From Amycolatopsis camponoti (GTDB taxonomy: Bacteria; Actinomycetota; Actinomycetes; Mycobacteriales; Pseudonocardiaceae), in NCBI RefSeq assembly GCF_902497555.1, contig NZ_CABVGP010000003.1, positions 1,240,001 to 1,304,000 on the forward strand: a DNA stretch of 64,000 nucleotides, in the 5' to 3' direction. The notes under the pieces were generated by a model. That model ran no database searches, was not told the origin of the DNA, and saw only the letters and a program-made list of their open reading frames with translations. Positions 1 to 8,294 of the stretch are shown here, in pieces. Made by a program: the position numbers and the translations under genes. Every line of letters begins with the position of its first letter. The first letter of the stretch is position 1.

Positions 1-663
1 GGGTGCGGTGTCGGACTCGAGGTCGGCGTCGATGTCCAGCTCGCCGCGGGCCAGCATGATCGTGACGCCGTGGTCACCGATCGGCCCGGAGACGAGGACG
101 GCGTCTCCGGGCTTCACGGTGGCCACGCCGAGGCCCGTGCGGGTGAGCACCCCGACCCCGGCCGTGTTGACGTACACGCCGTCGGCCTTGCCGCGCTGGA
201 CGACCTTGGTGTCGCCGGTGACGATCTGGACGTCCGCCGCGAGCGCCGCGGACTTCATCGAGTCGACGATCTTCAGCAGGTCCTCGACGGGAAAGCCCTC
301 CTCGAGGATGAACCCGGCGGTCAGGTAGAGCGGCCGCGCGCCGGACACGGCGAGGTCGTTCACCGTGCCGTTGACCGCCAGGTCACCGATGTTCCCGCCG
401 GGGAAGAACAGCGGCGAGACGACGTAGGAGTCCGTCGTCAGGGCCAGGCGAGCGTCCCCGATCGTCAACGACGCCGAGTCCTCGAGGGGTTCCAGCAGCG
501 GGTTGCGGAACGCGTCGAGGAACACGGCCTCGATCAGCGTGTGCGTCGACTTGCCGCCCGCGCCGTGCGACAGCGTGATGCGCTCTTCACGCACCTTCGC
601 GCGCCGGCGCCGGGCGCGCTCGATGCGGTCGAGGACCTGCTGCTCGCGTTCGGTGGTGGTCAT
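1..663 (-). CDS. hypE: HypE, [NiFe]-hydrogenase maturation (partial, C-terminus off the left edge)
   Basis: HypE dehydrates the thiocarboxamide made by HypF to the cyanide ligand that is placed on the active-site iron of [NiFe]-hydrogenases. The 221 visible residues read from an ATG at 663. They hold the AIRS/PurM-type ATP-binding fold: SHGAGGKSTHTLIE near residue 32, LTTDSYVV near 75 and VNGTVNDLAVSGA near 98. The conserved C-terminal Cys that carries the cyanide lies outside the window. The start overlaps the hypD stop (ATGA), so translation is probably coupled. It is the last visible gene of the hydrogenase operon. An N-terminal extension of about 28 mostly charged residues precedes the core. 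Confidence 0.93.
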   Translation of the reverse strand, partial: MTTTEREQQVLDRIERARRRRAKVREERITLSHGAGGKSTHTLIEAVFLDAFRNPLLEPLEDSASLTIGDARLALTTDSYVVSPLFFPGGNIGDLAVNGTVNDLAVSGARPLYLTAGFILEEGFPVEDLLKIVDSMKSAALAADVQIVTGDTKVVQRGKADGVYVNTAGVGVLTRTGLGVATVKPGDAVLVSGPIGDHGVTIMLARGELDIDADLESDTAP

Positions 664-1787
664 GCGCGGCTCGCCTCCCGGACGCGCTGACGGCTGAACC
701 GGCCGAAGTTGTAGTAGGCCGCGCAGGCGCCTTCGGGCGAGACCATGCACGTCCCGATCGGCGTCTCCGGGGTGCACGCGGTGCCGAACACCTTGCACTC
801 CCACGGCTTCAGCACGCCCTTGAGCACCTCGCCGCACTGGCACGCCTTGGGATCGGCGACGCGCAGGCCGGGGATTTCGAAGATCCGCTCGGCGTCGAAC
901 GCGGCGTACTTCTCGCGGATCGCCATCGCCGAGTGCGTGATGAACCCGAGGCCGCGCCACTCGAAGTACGGCCGCAGCTGCATCACCTCGTTGATGGCCT
1001 TCAACGCGACGAGGTTCCCGTCCCACGGCACCACGCGCGAGTACTGGTTCTCGACTTCCGAACGTCCGGACGAGAGCTGCAGCATCAGCATGTAGATCGA
1101 CTGCAGGATGTCCAGGGGCTCGAACCCGGCGACGACCACGGGCTTGCCGTAGTCGCGCGCGATGAACTCGTACGGCCGGCAGCCGATCACCGTCGAGACG
1201 TGACCCGGGCCGATGAAGCCGTCGAGCCGCAGGTCGGGGGAGTCGAGGATGGCCTTGATGGCCGGGATGATCGTGACGTGGTTGCCGAACACCGAGAAGT
1301 TCTCGATGCCCTCGGCGGCCGCGCGCAGCAGCGTCATCGCGGTGGACGGCGTCGTCGTCTCGAACCCGATCGCCATGAACACGACGCGCAGGTCCGGGTT
1401 CTGCCGCGCGATCTTCAGCGAGTCGAGCGGCGAGTACACCATCCGGATGTTCGTGCCCTCGGCGTTGGAGTCGAAGAAGTTCCCGCCGGAGCCGGGCACG
1501 CGCATCATGTCGCCGAACGACGTCATGAGCACGCCGGGCTGCCGGGCGATGTGGATGGCGTCGTCGATGCGGCCCATCGGGATCACGCACACCGGGCAGC
1601 CCGGGCCGTGCACCAGCATGATGCTCTCGGGCAGGTAGTCCTCGAGGCCGTGCTTGTAGATGGTGTGCGTGTGCCCGCCGCAGACCTCCATGAACTTGTA
1701 GTGGCGGCCCGGCTCGCACAGCGACGTGATCTTCGCGGACAGTGCCCGCGCCTTCTCCGCGTCGCGGAACTCGTCGACGAAACGCAT
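660..1787 (-). CDS. hypD: HypD, Fe(CN)2CO assembly scaffold
   Basis: HypD, 375 aa, is the iron-sulfur scaffold on which HypC-HypD builds the Fe(CN)2CO unit of [NiFe]-hydrogenase. Family motifs are all present: CGGHTHTIYKHG near residue 36, GPGCPVC near 62, and a C-terminal cysteine-rich part (CQCGEVLKGVLKPWECKVFG near 313, then GTCMVSPEGACAAYYNFGR) that should hold the [4Fe-4S] cluster. Length is normal for the family. An AGAGGAG ribosome site lies 6 bases ahead of the ATG. It sits between hypC (10-base gap) and hypE (4-base overlap) in the operon. Confidence 0.96.
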   Translation of the reverse strand: MRFVDEFRDAEKARALSAKITSLCEPGRHYKFMEVCGGHTHTIYKHGLEDYLPESIMLVHGPGCPVCVIPMGRIDDAIHIARQPGVLMTSFGDMMRVPGSGGNFFDSNAEGTNIRMVYSPLDSLKIARQNPDLRVVFMAIGFETTTPSTAMTLLRAAAEGIENFSVFGNHVTIIPAIKAILDSPDLRLDGFIGPGHVSTVIGCRPYEFIARDYGKPVVVAGFEPLDILQSIYMLMLQLSSGRSEVENQYSRVVPWDGNLVALKAINEVMQLRPYFEWRGLGFITHSAMAIREKYAAFDAERIFEIPGLRVADPKACQCGEVLKGVLKPWECKVFGTACTPETPIGTCMVSPEGACAAYYNFGRFSRQRVREASRA

Positions 1788-1797
1788 GACGACTCCT

Positions 1798-2070
1798 CTA
1801 GTCGATCCGGGATTCGAGCAGGGCGGCCATTTCGTCCTCGTAGGCCTTGCCGATGCTTTCGAGGAACTCCAGGGCGGCCGCGGCCTCCTGCTCGTCTATT
1901 TTGGACAGTGCGAAGCCGACGTGGATGAGGATCCAGTCGCCCGGCTTCGGCGGGTCGTCGTCGAGCAGGCCGATGTTGATGAGCCGCTTGACGCCGCTGA
2001 CCGAGACTTTCGCGAGGTCCGGGCGCTCCTCGCTGAGTTCGATGATCTCGCCCGGGATCCCTAGGCACAT
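1798..2070 (-). CDS. hypC: HypC, hydrogenase maturation chaperone
   Basis: HypC, 90 aa, carries the iron-ligand unit between HypD and the hydrogenase large subunit. The N-terminus reads MCLGIPGEI, with the essential Cys at position 2 that binds both partners. The rest fits the small beta-barrel (VSVSGVKRLINIGLL, then GDWILIHVGFALSKID). It directly follows the protease gene (3 bases between) and precedes hypD. A second, divergent HypC-like gene lies upstream in the same operon at 8994-9230; this copy is the canonical one. Confidence 0.95.
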   Translation of the reverse strand: MCLGIPGEIIELSEERPDLAKVSVSGVKRLINIGLLDDDPPKPGDWILIHVGFALSKIDEQEAAAALEFLESIGKAYEDEMAALLESRID

Positions 2071-2073
2071 GGC

Positions 2074-2562
2074 TCAGACCTCCGTGGGTTGCAGCTGCGG
2101 GCTGGTGCCCCAGGCCAGTTCGGTGACGGCGCGGACCGCGGCCGGGATGGCCGCCGCCACCTGGGGCGACAGGCCGATCCCTTCGTCGAGGCAAGCCGGT
2201 TCGCAGCCGACGAGCAGGACCCGCCCGGCGTCGCCGCCGAGCAACCTGAGCAGCCGGAACACCGCGTCCGGCCGCATGCCGTGCGCGTCGATCGACGCCG
2301 TGGCGGCCAGGTCCTCGGTGTCGGCCTCGATCAGCGAGAGCGTCCCGGGCGGGCGGCCGTGCGGGGTCGCGTCGAGCAGGATGGTCGTGTCGTAGCCGCC
2401 CATCAGGTCGTAGGCGAGGTGCATGCCGGCGATGCCGTAGTCGGCGATCTGCACCCAGGGCGGCAGGTCGGTCCCTTCCAGCTCCTTGATGACCTCGACG
2501 CCGAACCCGTCGTCGCCGAGGAAGATGTTGCCGATGCCGGCGACCAGGACTCGTGGCCTCAT
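2074..2562 (-). CDS. [NiFe]-hydrogenase maturation endopeptidase (HyaD/HupD family)
   Basis: This 162-aa protein is the nickel-dependent protease expected to remove the C-terminal tail of the large subunit after the metal site is complete. The N-terminal VAGIGNIFLGDDGFGVEV block is the family signature, with the first nickel-binding acidic residue in GDDGFG. YGIAGMHLAYDLMGGYD and LLDATPHG supply the second Asp and the His region. Its ATG overlaps the stop of the upstream 383-aa gene (ATGA). The matching substrate tail (23 residues after DPCLPCGVH) is present in HhyL at 5467-7239. Confidence 0.93.
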   Translation of the reverse strand: MRPRVLVAGIGNIFLGDDGFGVEVIKELEGTDLPPWVQIADYGIAGMHLAYDLMGGYDTTILLDATPHGRPPGTLSLIEADTEDLAATASIDAHGMRPDAVFRLLRLLGGDAGRVLLVGCEPACLDEGIGLSPQVAAAIPAAVRAVTELAWGTSPQLQPTEV

Positions 2563-3710
2563 TCCGCGACCTCCAGGGGTTCGATCTCGTCGGGGGAGAA
2601 GTACCGGTACCGGCCGTGCGCGTGCTGCAGGTCGGCGCCGGGGTCGTCGTCGAGGGTGACGGCGACGTACGTGACACCGTCCACATCGGTCAGCACGGTC
2701 CGGACGGTGGCGGTCTTGCCGGTGAGGAACATGTCCTGCGCGTCGGCGCCCCGCAGGTTCGGCCGCAGGCGCACCCGCGACCCTTCGGCGACGCGCACCC
2801 CGGCGACGGTCACCGAGGGCTCGACCGGGCGCACGGAGCGGATCGCGCCGTGCAGGCGGTCGAGCAGCTCGGGCGGCATCGTGTCGACGCGGTCGACGAT
2901 GGCCGCCGCGCGCGGGTCGGTGGCCCGGGCCTCGCGTTTCTCCTCGTCGGTCAGCGTCATCGTGCGCAGGGTGAGGATTTCGTCGATCTCGGTGCCGTCG
3001 AAGAGGTCACCCGGGCTTTCCGGCGCGATCGCCGGGTCGTCGTAGAGGATGATCGGCGACGCGAGCACCACCGTGCTGCGCGAGGTGTCGCCGATCAGCA
3101 CCGGCCACAGCCGCTCCTGCCGGCAGGCTTCGACCGCCGGCTTGGCCCACTCCGGCGGGTCCAGCATCGACAGGAAGTGCCCGGTGCCGACGCTGAGCAC
3201 GAGGTGGGCGGCGAGCAGCGCGTGCCGCAAGGCGTGTGCGCGGACGCCGTCGGAGGGCCACGACGTCGTGTTGTGCAGGTCGAGCCGCAGCCGGGTGCCA
3301 CCGAAGGGGCCGTCGAGCGGGTCGAGCCGGACGGTGAGGATGCCGGACAGCTCGTGCGTCCGCTGCCCGTCGCCCGGCACGGTGAACGGCGCTTCGGCCG
3401 GGAGTTCCGCGAGCGGCAGCTCGAAGTCGATCTCGTGCTCGACGGCTTCGTCCCAGGTGGTGTCCTGCGTCCGGGTCTGCAGGAACCGCAGCTTGACGTG
3501 CAGGATCGTGTGCGCGAGGGGTTCGAGGACGCACTCGACGCGGGCCGAGGCGTGCTCGCCGATCTCCGCCGACGCGTACGACGGCGGCATCAGCACACCC
3601 CACTGCCAGCGCACCTTGTTCTTCCCGGCCGACGCGCGGTACGGGTAGAGGAGGTAGCCCTCGTAGAGCACGGCGTCACCGACCGCGCGGGCCTGGTCGA
3701 GAACGTTCAC
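2559..3710 (-). CDS. Unnamed hydrogenase-operon protein, 383 aa
   Basis: I do not recognise a named family. It starts with GTG at 3710, overlapping the previous stop (GTGA), and reads VNVLDQARAVGDAVLYEGYL. No signal peptide or membrane segment is seen. The middle part looks like a compact soluble domain (KVRWQWGVLMPP, then LRFLQTRTQ, then LHNTTSWP). The last about 80 residues resemble a small SH3/KOW-like barrel (GSRVRLRPNLRG, GKTATVRTVLTDVDG, YFSPDEIEPLEV). Its place between DUF6084 and the protease suggests a role in hydrogenase maturation or assembly, but that rests on context only. Confidence 0.85.
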   Translation of the reverse strand: MNVLDQARAVGDAVLYEGYLLYPYRASAGKNKVRWQWGVLMPPSYASAEIGEHASARVECVLEPLAHTILHVKLRFLQTRTQDTTWDEAVEHEIDFELPLAELPAEAPFTVPGDGQRTHELSGILTVRLDPLDGPFGGTRLRLDLHNTTSWPSDGVRAHALRHALLAAHLVLSVGTGHFLSMLDPPEWAKPAVEACRQERLWPVLIGDTSRSTVVLASPIILYDDPAIAPESPGDLFDGTEIDEILTLRTMTLTDEEKREARATDPRAAAIVDRVDTMPPELLDRLHGAIRSVRPVEPSVTVAGVRVAEGSRVRLRPNLRGADAQDMFLTGKTATVRTVLTDVDGVTYVAVTLDDDPGADLQHAHGRYRYFSPDEIEPLEVAE

Positions 3711-4336
3711 GGCCCACCGGCCAGCAGCTGCTCGACGGCGGCTTCCCAGGTCGGGATCGCGTGCTGCGCCTTGTACTTGAGCAGCGCGTCCACGGTCTCG
3801 CGCGGCAGCTTGATCCACGCGACGTTCGGGAAGTAGCGGGACATCAGCTCGTCCCAGACGCTCACCGGCATCCGGCACTCGGCCTGCGTGTGCCACGGCA
3901 CCTGCTCGACCCAGAACCCCGGCCCGCCCTTGCCGAACACGGTCCCGCTGAACAGCAGCACCATCGGCACGACGCCGTCGGACAGCGCGTGGAAGTACTT
4001 GCCGGCCGCGACTTCGAGGTCGTAGGTGCACGGCACCTCGGCGTCGACCTCGGTGGCGCCGGTGAACCCCGGCACGGTCACCGAGATCGTCGTGAACTGG
4101 AACGGCTTCAGCGTCTCGCCCCACCGGGACCGGTCGCCGAAGAGGTGGGTGAGCAGCTCCGACTCGTCGTCGGCGTACCGGCGCCGCTGCGGCTCGATGC
4201 GGATCTGGACGCGCAGCACCATCGCGTGGACGGGCTGCCCGGTCAGCTCGGAGATCCGCAGCTTGAACGCGAGCGTCGGCGACGCGGCGTACTTCAGCGG
4301 CCGGACGTCGATGCAGTCGAAGGTCAGCTCAGCCAT
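3707..4336 (-). CDS. DUF6084 family protein of the hydrogenase operon
   Basis: This 209-aa soluble protein matches what I know as DUF6084, found almost only in actinobacterial group 1h hydrogenase operons. It begins MAELTFDCIDVRPLKYAASP and looks largely beta-structured in its first half (LAFKLRISE, VLRVQIRIEPQRRRY, ISVTVPGFTG). A Trp-rich second half follows (GPGFWVEQVPWHTQAECRMP). No cofactor motif is visible and its biochemical role is unknown. It overlaps DUF5947 upstream by 8 bases and the 383-aa gene downstream by 3 bases, so it is surely co-expressed with the hydrogenase. Confidence 0.9.
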   Translation of the reverse strand: MAELTFDCIDVRPLKYAASPTLAFKLRISELTGQPVHAMVLRVQIRIEPQRRRYADDESELLTHLFGDRSRWGETLKPFQFTTISVTVPGFTGATEVDAEVPCTYDLEVAAGKYFHALSDGVVPMVLLFSGTVFGKGGPGFWVEQVPWHTQAECRMPVSVWDELMSRYFPNVAWIKLPRETVDALLKYKAQHAIPTWEAAVEQLLAGGP

Positions 4337-4946
4337 CGGCCACGACCTCGCTGCGCTCCCGCAGGCGCGCGAAGAACCCGTCGATGGCCTCGTGCGCTTC
4401 GGTGCCGCCGTCGAAGCCCCGCCAGGTCGTCCGGACCAGCCCGACCAGCTCGTAGCAGACGTCGATCGGCACCAGGAAGCACTCGAAACCCAGGTCGAGC
4501 TGGTTCAGCAGCAGGGCTTCGACGTCGTCGGCGACGTCGGCGAACGCGGGGGTGCCCGCCAGCAGCTCCTCCCACGTGCCGAGCTCCAGCAGCGACTCCG
4601 TCGCGCCCGCCGGGCTCGGGTAGAACGCGACCGGGCGGTCCTGCACCGAGTTGCGGAACAGGAACGCCGTCTTCACGGGGATCCCGGCCGACTCCCACAG
4701 CGCCGTCCCCGGCCCGAACCGCGGCGCGTGGCGGAAGCGGTCCGGCACCGCCCGGTGCCGCTTCCCGCCCGCTCCGCGGTGGGTGAAGAGCAGGTAGCAG
4801 CCCCGGCAGGTGCAGAGGATCGTCCGGGATTCGAGGTCGATGACGTGCCCGTGCTCCGCGGTGATCGGTTCCGCGCACATCTCGCACTTCTCGCCCGGCG
4901 CGGCGCGCTGGACGGGAGTGCGGAACCTGCGCAGGCCGCCCGTCAC
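4329..4946 (-). CDS. DUF5947 family protein of the hydrogenase operon
   Basis: About 205 aa. It carries the DUF5947 hallmarks: an N-terminal CEMCAEPI pair of cysteines followed by CTCRGCYLLF, a likely metal or iron-sulfur binding site of the C-x2-C plus C-x-C-x2-C kind. I place the start at GTG 4946 because it forms a GTGA overlap with the NifU-like stop, like most joints in this operon. An in-frame GTG at 4964 would add six residues. A role in cluster delivery or electron transfer to the hydrogenase is inference from the cysteines and the adjacent NifU-like gene. Confidence 0.88.
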   Translation of the reverse strand: MTGGLRRFRTPVQRAAPGEKCEMCAEPITAEHGHVIDLESRTILCTCRGCYLLFTHRGAGGKRHRAVPDRFRHAPRFGPGTALWESAGIPVKTAFLFRNSVQDRPVAFYPSPAGATESLLELGTWEELLAGTPAFADVADDVEALLLNQLDLGFECFLVPIDVCYELVGLVRTTWRGFDGGTEAHEAIDGFFARLRERSEVVADG

Positions 4947-5467
4947 GGGACCTCCACGGGACACGGGACCAGCGGCAGCAGCGGCCGCCCGCCCGGGCCG
5001 GTTTCTTCCGGCACGACCCCGTCGACGACGACGTCGGAGATCTCCGGCGCCGCTTCCCGGACCACGCGCTCGATGGCGTACTTCGCGGTGACCGTCGACG
5101 ACGGGCAGCCGTCGCAGGTGCCCCGCAGCCGCAGCCGCAGGACACCGTCCTCGATCCCGACGAACTCGACGTCGCCGGCGTGCGAACCCAGGTACGGCCG
5201 GACCTTGTCGAGCGCCTCGGTGACCCGCTCGTGCGTCGACCGGGGGTGCAGGTCGTGCAGCACGAGCAGGCCGCGGATGTGGTCGTCTTCGACGAGCCGG
5301 TCCAGCAGCGCCCGGTCCGAGCCGACGATTTCGATGATCCGGGCCAGTCCGGCGCCGTAGAACTCGAGCAGTGTGTGGACGAGGTCCTCGGCGAGCTCGG
5401 CGTCCGTTCCGCCGAACTCGCCCAGGAGCTGCTCGATGCGCTCGCCGACCCGGTCGACTTCCGTCAT
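4943..5467 (-). CDS. NifU-like iron-sulfur scaffold domain protein
   Basis: This 174-aa protein starts at ATG 5467, sharing one base with the hhyL stop (TGATG). The C-terminal half is a NifU C-terminal domain: LGSHAGDVEFVGIEDGVLRLRLRG followed by the C-x2-C cluster site in GTCDGCPSSTVTAKYAIE. The helical N-terminal half (about residues 1-80, EDLVHTLLEFYGAGLARIIE) is the extension seen in hydrogenase-linked versions. It probably supplies [4Fe-4S] clusters to the small subunit HhyS. Family known; substrate inferred. Confidence 0.92.
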   Translation of the reverse strand: MTEVDRVGERIEQLLGEFGGTDAELAEDLVHTLLEFYGAGLARIIEIVGSDRALLDRLVEDDHIRGLLVLHDLHPRSTHERVTEALDKVRPYLGSHAGDVEFVGIEDGVLRLRLRGTCDGCPSSTVTAKYAIERVVREAAPEISDVVVDGVVPEETGPGGRPLLPLVPCPVEVP

Positions 5468-7239
5468 CAGCCGAGCTCCCCGCCGAACGCGTGCGGGGTG
5501 TGCAGCCGTTCGACGACCTTGCCCTTGCCGGTGTACATGTGGACGCCGCAGGGCAGGCACGGGTCGAAGCTGCGGACCGCGCGCATGATGTCGATGCCCT
5601 TGAAGTTCTCCTGCGTGTTCTCCTCGAAGATCGGTGTGTTCTGCACGGCGTCCTCGTACGGCCCCGGCGTGCCGAAGCTGTCGCGCACGCTGCCGTTCCA
5701 CGGCGTCGGTGGGTACGGGTGGTAGTTCGCGATCTTGCCGCCCTTGATCACCATGTGGTGCGAGAGCACGCCGCGGACCGCTTCGGTGAAGCCGCAGCTC
5801 ACGCCTTCGTCCGGGACCTTGAACGGCTCCCACGTCTTGGTGTTGCCCTTGCGGACCTCACCGAGGGCCTGGTCGGCGAAGTGCAGGGCCAGCGCGGCCG
5901 CGTACGCCTGGAAGTACGTCCGCGCGCGGTTGCGCTCGAGCGCGTTGCTCCACTTCGGGATCTTCCACTCGAACTCGACTTCGGGCTTGGTCGCCGTGCG
6001 CGGCAAGGAGATCTTGACGCTGTGGCCGGTCGACTTCAGGTACGGCGTGTCGACGAGTCCGGCCAGCGCCGTCACCCACAGCCGGGCGATCGGGCCGCCG
6101 CCGGTGTCCAGGGCCAGGTGGTCCTTGCCGTCGAACCAGCGCGGCGACATCGTCCACGAGTACTTGCCGTCGAAGTCGCGCTTCGCCGGGCGCGGGATGG
6201 TGTGCTGGTTCCACGGGTGGCGCTGGTCGACCGGGTTGCCCAGCGGATCCTGCGTGACGAACATCGGCTGGTCGGCCCAGTCCTCGTAGAACGAGCTGCC
6301 GAGCAGGATCCGGATGCCGAGGTTGATGTCGACCAGGCTGGTCGTGACGAGCTTGCCGTCGACGACCACGCCCGGCGTCACGAACATCTTGCGGCCCCAG
6401 GACTCCATGTTCTCGTAGGTGAAGTCGCAGTACTCGGGGTCGTTGAGACTGCCCCAGCAGCCGAGCAGGATCCGCCGCCGCCCGACCTCTTCGTAGCCGG
6501 GCAGGGCTTCGTAGAAGAAGTCGAAGAGGTCGTCGTGCATCGGGAGGCAGCGCTTCATGAACTCGACGTAGCGCATCAGCCGGGTCAGGTAGTCGGTGAA
6601 CAGCTGCACGGTCGCCACGGTGCCGACGCCGCCGGGGTACAAAGTGGACGGGTGGACGTGCCGGCCTTCCATCAGGCAGAACATCTCGCGCGTGCTGCGG
6701 GAGACCTGCAGGGCCTCGCGGTAGAACTCGCCTTCCAGCGGGTTCAGCGAGCGCATGATGTCGCCGATGGTGCGGTAGCCGTGGTCGCCCGCGTGCGGTG
6801 CCTCGGTGCGGTTGGCCAGCTCGAGGACGCCGGGGTTGGTCTCGGCGACCATCTTCTCGCAGTAGTCGACCCCGACCAGGTTCTCCTGGAAGATGTTGTG
6901 GTCGAACATGTACTCGGCGGCCTCGCCGAGGTTGATGATCCACTCGCCGAGGTGCGGCGGGCGGACGCCGTAGGCCATGTTCTGGGCGTACACCGAGCAC
7001 GTCGCGTGGTTGTCGCCGCAGATCCCGCAGATCCGGCTGGTGATGAAGTGCGCGTCGCGCGGGTCCTTGCCCTTCATGAAGATGCTGTAGCCGCGGAAGA
7101 CCGACGACGTGCTGTGGCACTCGACGACGCGCTTGGCCGCCCAGTCGATCTTCGTGTAGATCCCGAGGCTGCCGACGATCCGGGTGATCGGGTCCCACGC
7201 CATCTCGACGAGGTCGGTCTTGTCCTTCATCTCGGTCAT
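5467..7239 (-). CDS. hhyL: Group 1h [NiFe]-hydrogenase large subunit
   Basis: Catalytic subunit, 590 aa, of the high-affinity hydrogenase that lets dormant actinomycetes oxidise atmospheric H2. Both nickel-binding cysteine pairs are present: RICGICGDNHATC (Cys71, Cys74) and DPCLPCGVH (Cys561, Cys564). A 23-residue tail follows His567 and should be cut off by the protease encoded at 2074-2562. Similarity to the group 1h/5 branch rests on remembered family features (for example FRGYSIFMKGKDPRDA and LNPLEGEFYREA). The start ATG overlaps the hhyS stop (ATGA). No membrane anchor is seen. Confidence 0.96.
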   Translation of the reverse strand: MTEMKDKTDLVEMAWDPITRIVGSLGIYTKIDWAAKRVVECHSTSSVFRGYSIFMKGKDPRDAHFITSRICGICGDNHATCSVYAQNMAYGVRPPHLGEWIINLGEAAEYMFDHNIFQENLVGVDYCEKMVAETNPGVLELANRTEAPHAGDHGYRTIGDIMRSLNPLEGEFYREALQVSRSTREMFCLMEGRHVHPSTLYPGGVGTVATVQLFTDYLTRLMRYVEFMKRCLPMHDDLFDFFYEALPGYEEVGRRRILLGCWGSLNDPEYCDFTYENMESWGRKMFVTPGVVVDGKLVTTSLVDINLGIRILLGSSFYEDWADQPMFVTQDPLGNPVDQRHPWNQHTIPRPAKRDFDGKYSWTMSPRWFDGKDHLALDTGGGPIARLWVTALAGLVDTPYLKSTGHSVKISLPRTATKPEVEFEWKIPKWSNALERNRARTYFQAYAAALALHFADQALGEVRKGNTKTWEPFKVPDEGVSCGFTEAVRGVLSHHMVIKGGKIANYHPYPPTPWNGSVRDSFGTPGPYEDAVQNTPIFEENTQENFKGIDIMRAVRSFDPCLPCGVHMYTGKGKVVERLHTPHAFGGELG

Positions 7240-8294
7240 GACCGCACCTCCGCCTGGTAGCCGGTGTCGAGCTTCTTGCCCGTGTGCCGCCACTTGGGCT
7301 CTTTGTCGAGCTTGCGCTCGGTGATCTTCCGCAGCCGCCGGATCACCGACCCGTACGCGCCGCTGGCCAGCGACGACACCTGCGCGCCCGGCGGCTCGTC
7401 CATGAACGGCATGAACTTGTCCGGGAAGCCCGGCATGGTGCAGCCGATGCAGATCCCGCCGACGTTCGGGCAGCCGCCGACGCCGTTGATCCAGCCGCGT
7501 TTCGGCACGTTGCACTTGACGACCGGGCCCCAGCAGCCCAGCTTCACCAGGCACTTCGGGGAGCCGTACTCGGTGGCGAACTCGCCCTGCTCGTAGTAGC
7601 CGCCGCGGTCGCAGCCCTCGTGCACGGTCGCGCCGAAGAGCCACTGCGGCCGCAGGTGGTCGTCGAGCGGGATCATCGGCGCCTGCCCGGCGGCCTGGTA
7701 GAGCAGGTAGGTGATGGTCTCGGACAGGTTGTCCGGGTGGGTCGGGCAGCCGGGCACGCAGACGATCGGGATGCCGGCGCCGGACTTCCAGTCCCAGCCC
7801 AGGTAGTCGGGCACACCCATGGCACCGGTCGGGTTGCCCTCCATCGCGTGGATGCCGCCGTAGGTGGCGCAGGTCCCGACGGCCATGACGGCCAGCGCCT
7901 TGGGCGTCAGGCGGTCCAGCCACTCGCTGGTCGTCATCGGCTGGCCGGTCTCGGGGTTGTTCCCGAACCCGCACCAGTAGCCCTCTTCCTTGATCGCCTC
8001 GTTCGGGATCGAGCCCTCGACGACCAGCACGAACGGCTCCAGCTCACCGCGGTCGGCTTTGTAGAACCACTCGATGAACGTGTCGGCCCCCTTGTCGGGG
8101 CCGCATTCGAAGTCGATCAACGGCCAGTGGACCGCGATCTTGGGCAAGCCGGGCAAAGCCCCGAGGACGATTTCCTCGATGCTCGGTTGCGTGGCCGCCG
8201 TCAGTGCGACGGAGTCGCCGTCGCACGACAGTCCGGCGTTGATCCAGAGGATGTGGATGGGCTGCTCTTCGGTTTGTTCTGCGGCATGCGTCAC
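7236..8294 (-). CDS. hhyS: Group 1h [NiFe]-hydrogenase small subunit
   Basis: Electron-transfer subunit, 352 aa, with three iron-sulfur clusters. The motif that normally reads C-x-G-C reads LSCDGDSVAL here: Cys24 is kept but the second ligand is Asp27. That is the three-Cys, one-Asp proximal cluster described for Ralstonia actinobacterial-type hydrogenase and typical of group 1h. Other ligands are in GTCATYGG, VPGCPTHPDN and GCWGPVVKCNVPKRG. There is no twin-arginine signal, so the enzyme stays cytoplasmic. The start is GTG at 8294, overlapping the SIS gene stop (GTGA). Confidence 0.96.
   Translation of the reverse strand: MTHAAEQTEEQPIHILWINAGLSCDGDSVALTAATQPSIEEIVLGALPGLPKIAVHWPLIDFECGPDKGADTFIEWFYKADRGELEPFVLVVEGSIPNEAIKEEGYWCGFGNNPETGQPMTTSEWLDRLTPKALAVMAVGTCATYGGIHAMEGNPTGAMGVPDYLGWDWKSGAGIPIVCVPGCPTHPDNLSETITYLLYQAAGQAPMIPLDDHLRPQWLFGATVHEGCDRGGYYEQGEFATEYGSPKCLVKLGCWGPVVKCNVPKRGWINGVGGCPNVGGICIGCTMPGFPDKFMPFMDEPPGAQVSSLASGAYGSVIRRLRKITERKLDKEPKWRHTGKKLDTGYQAEVRS

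Noticed and set aside
933..7260. Very long open frames on the plus strand opposite the hydrogenase operon
   Set aside because: Their translations are rich in Arg, Val, Asp, His and Gly repeats without motifs; they mirror the codon bias of the real minus-strand genes.
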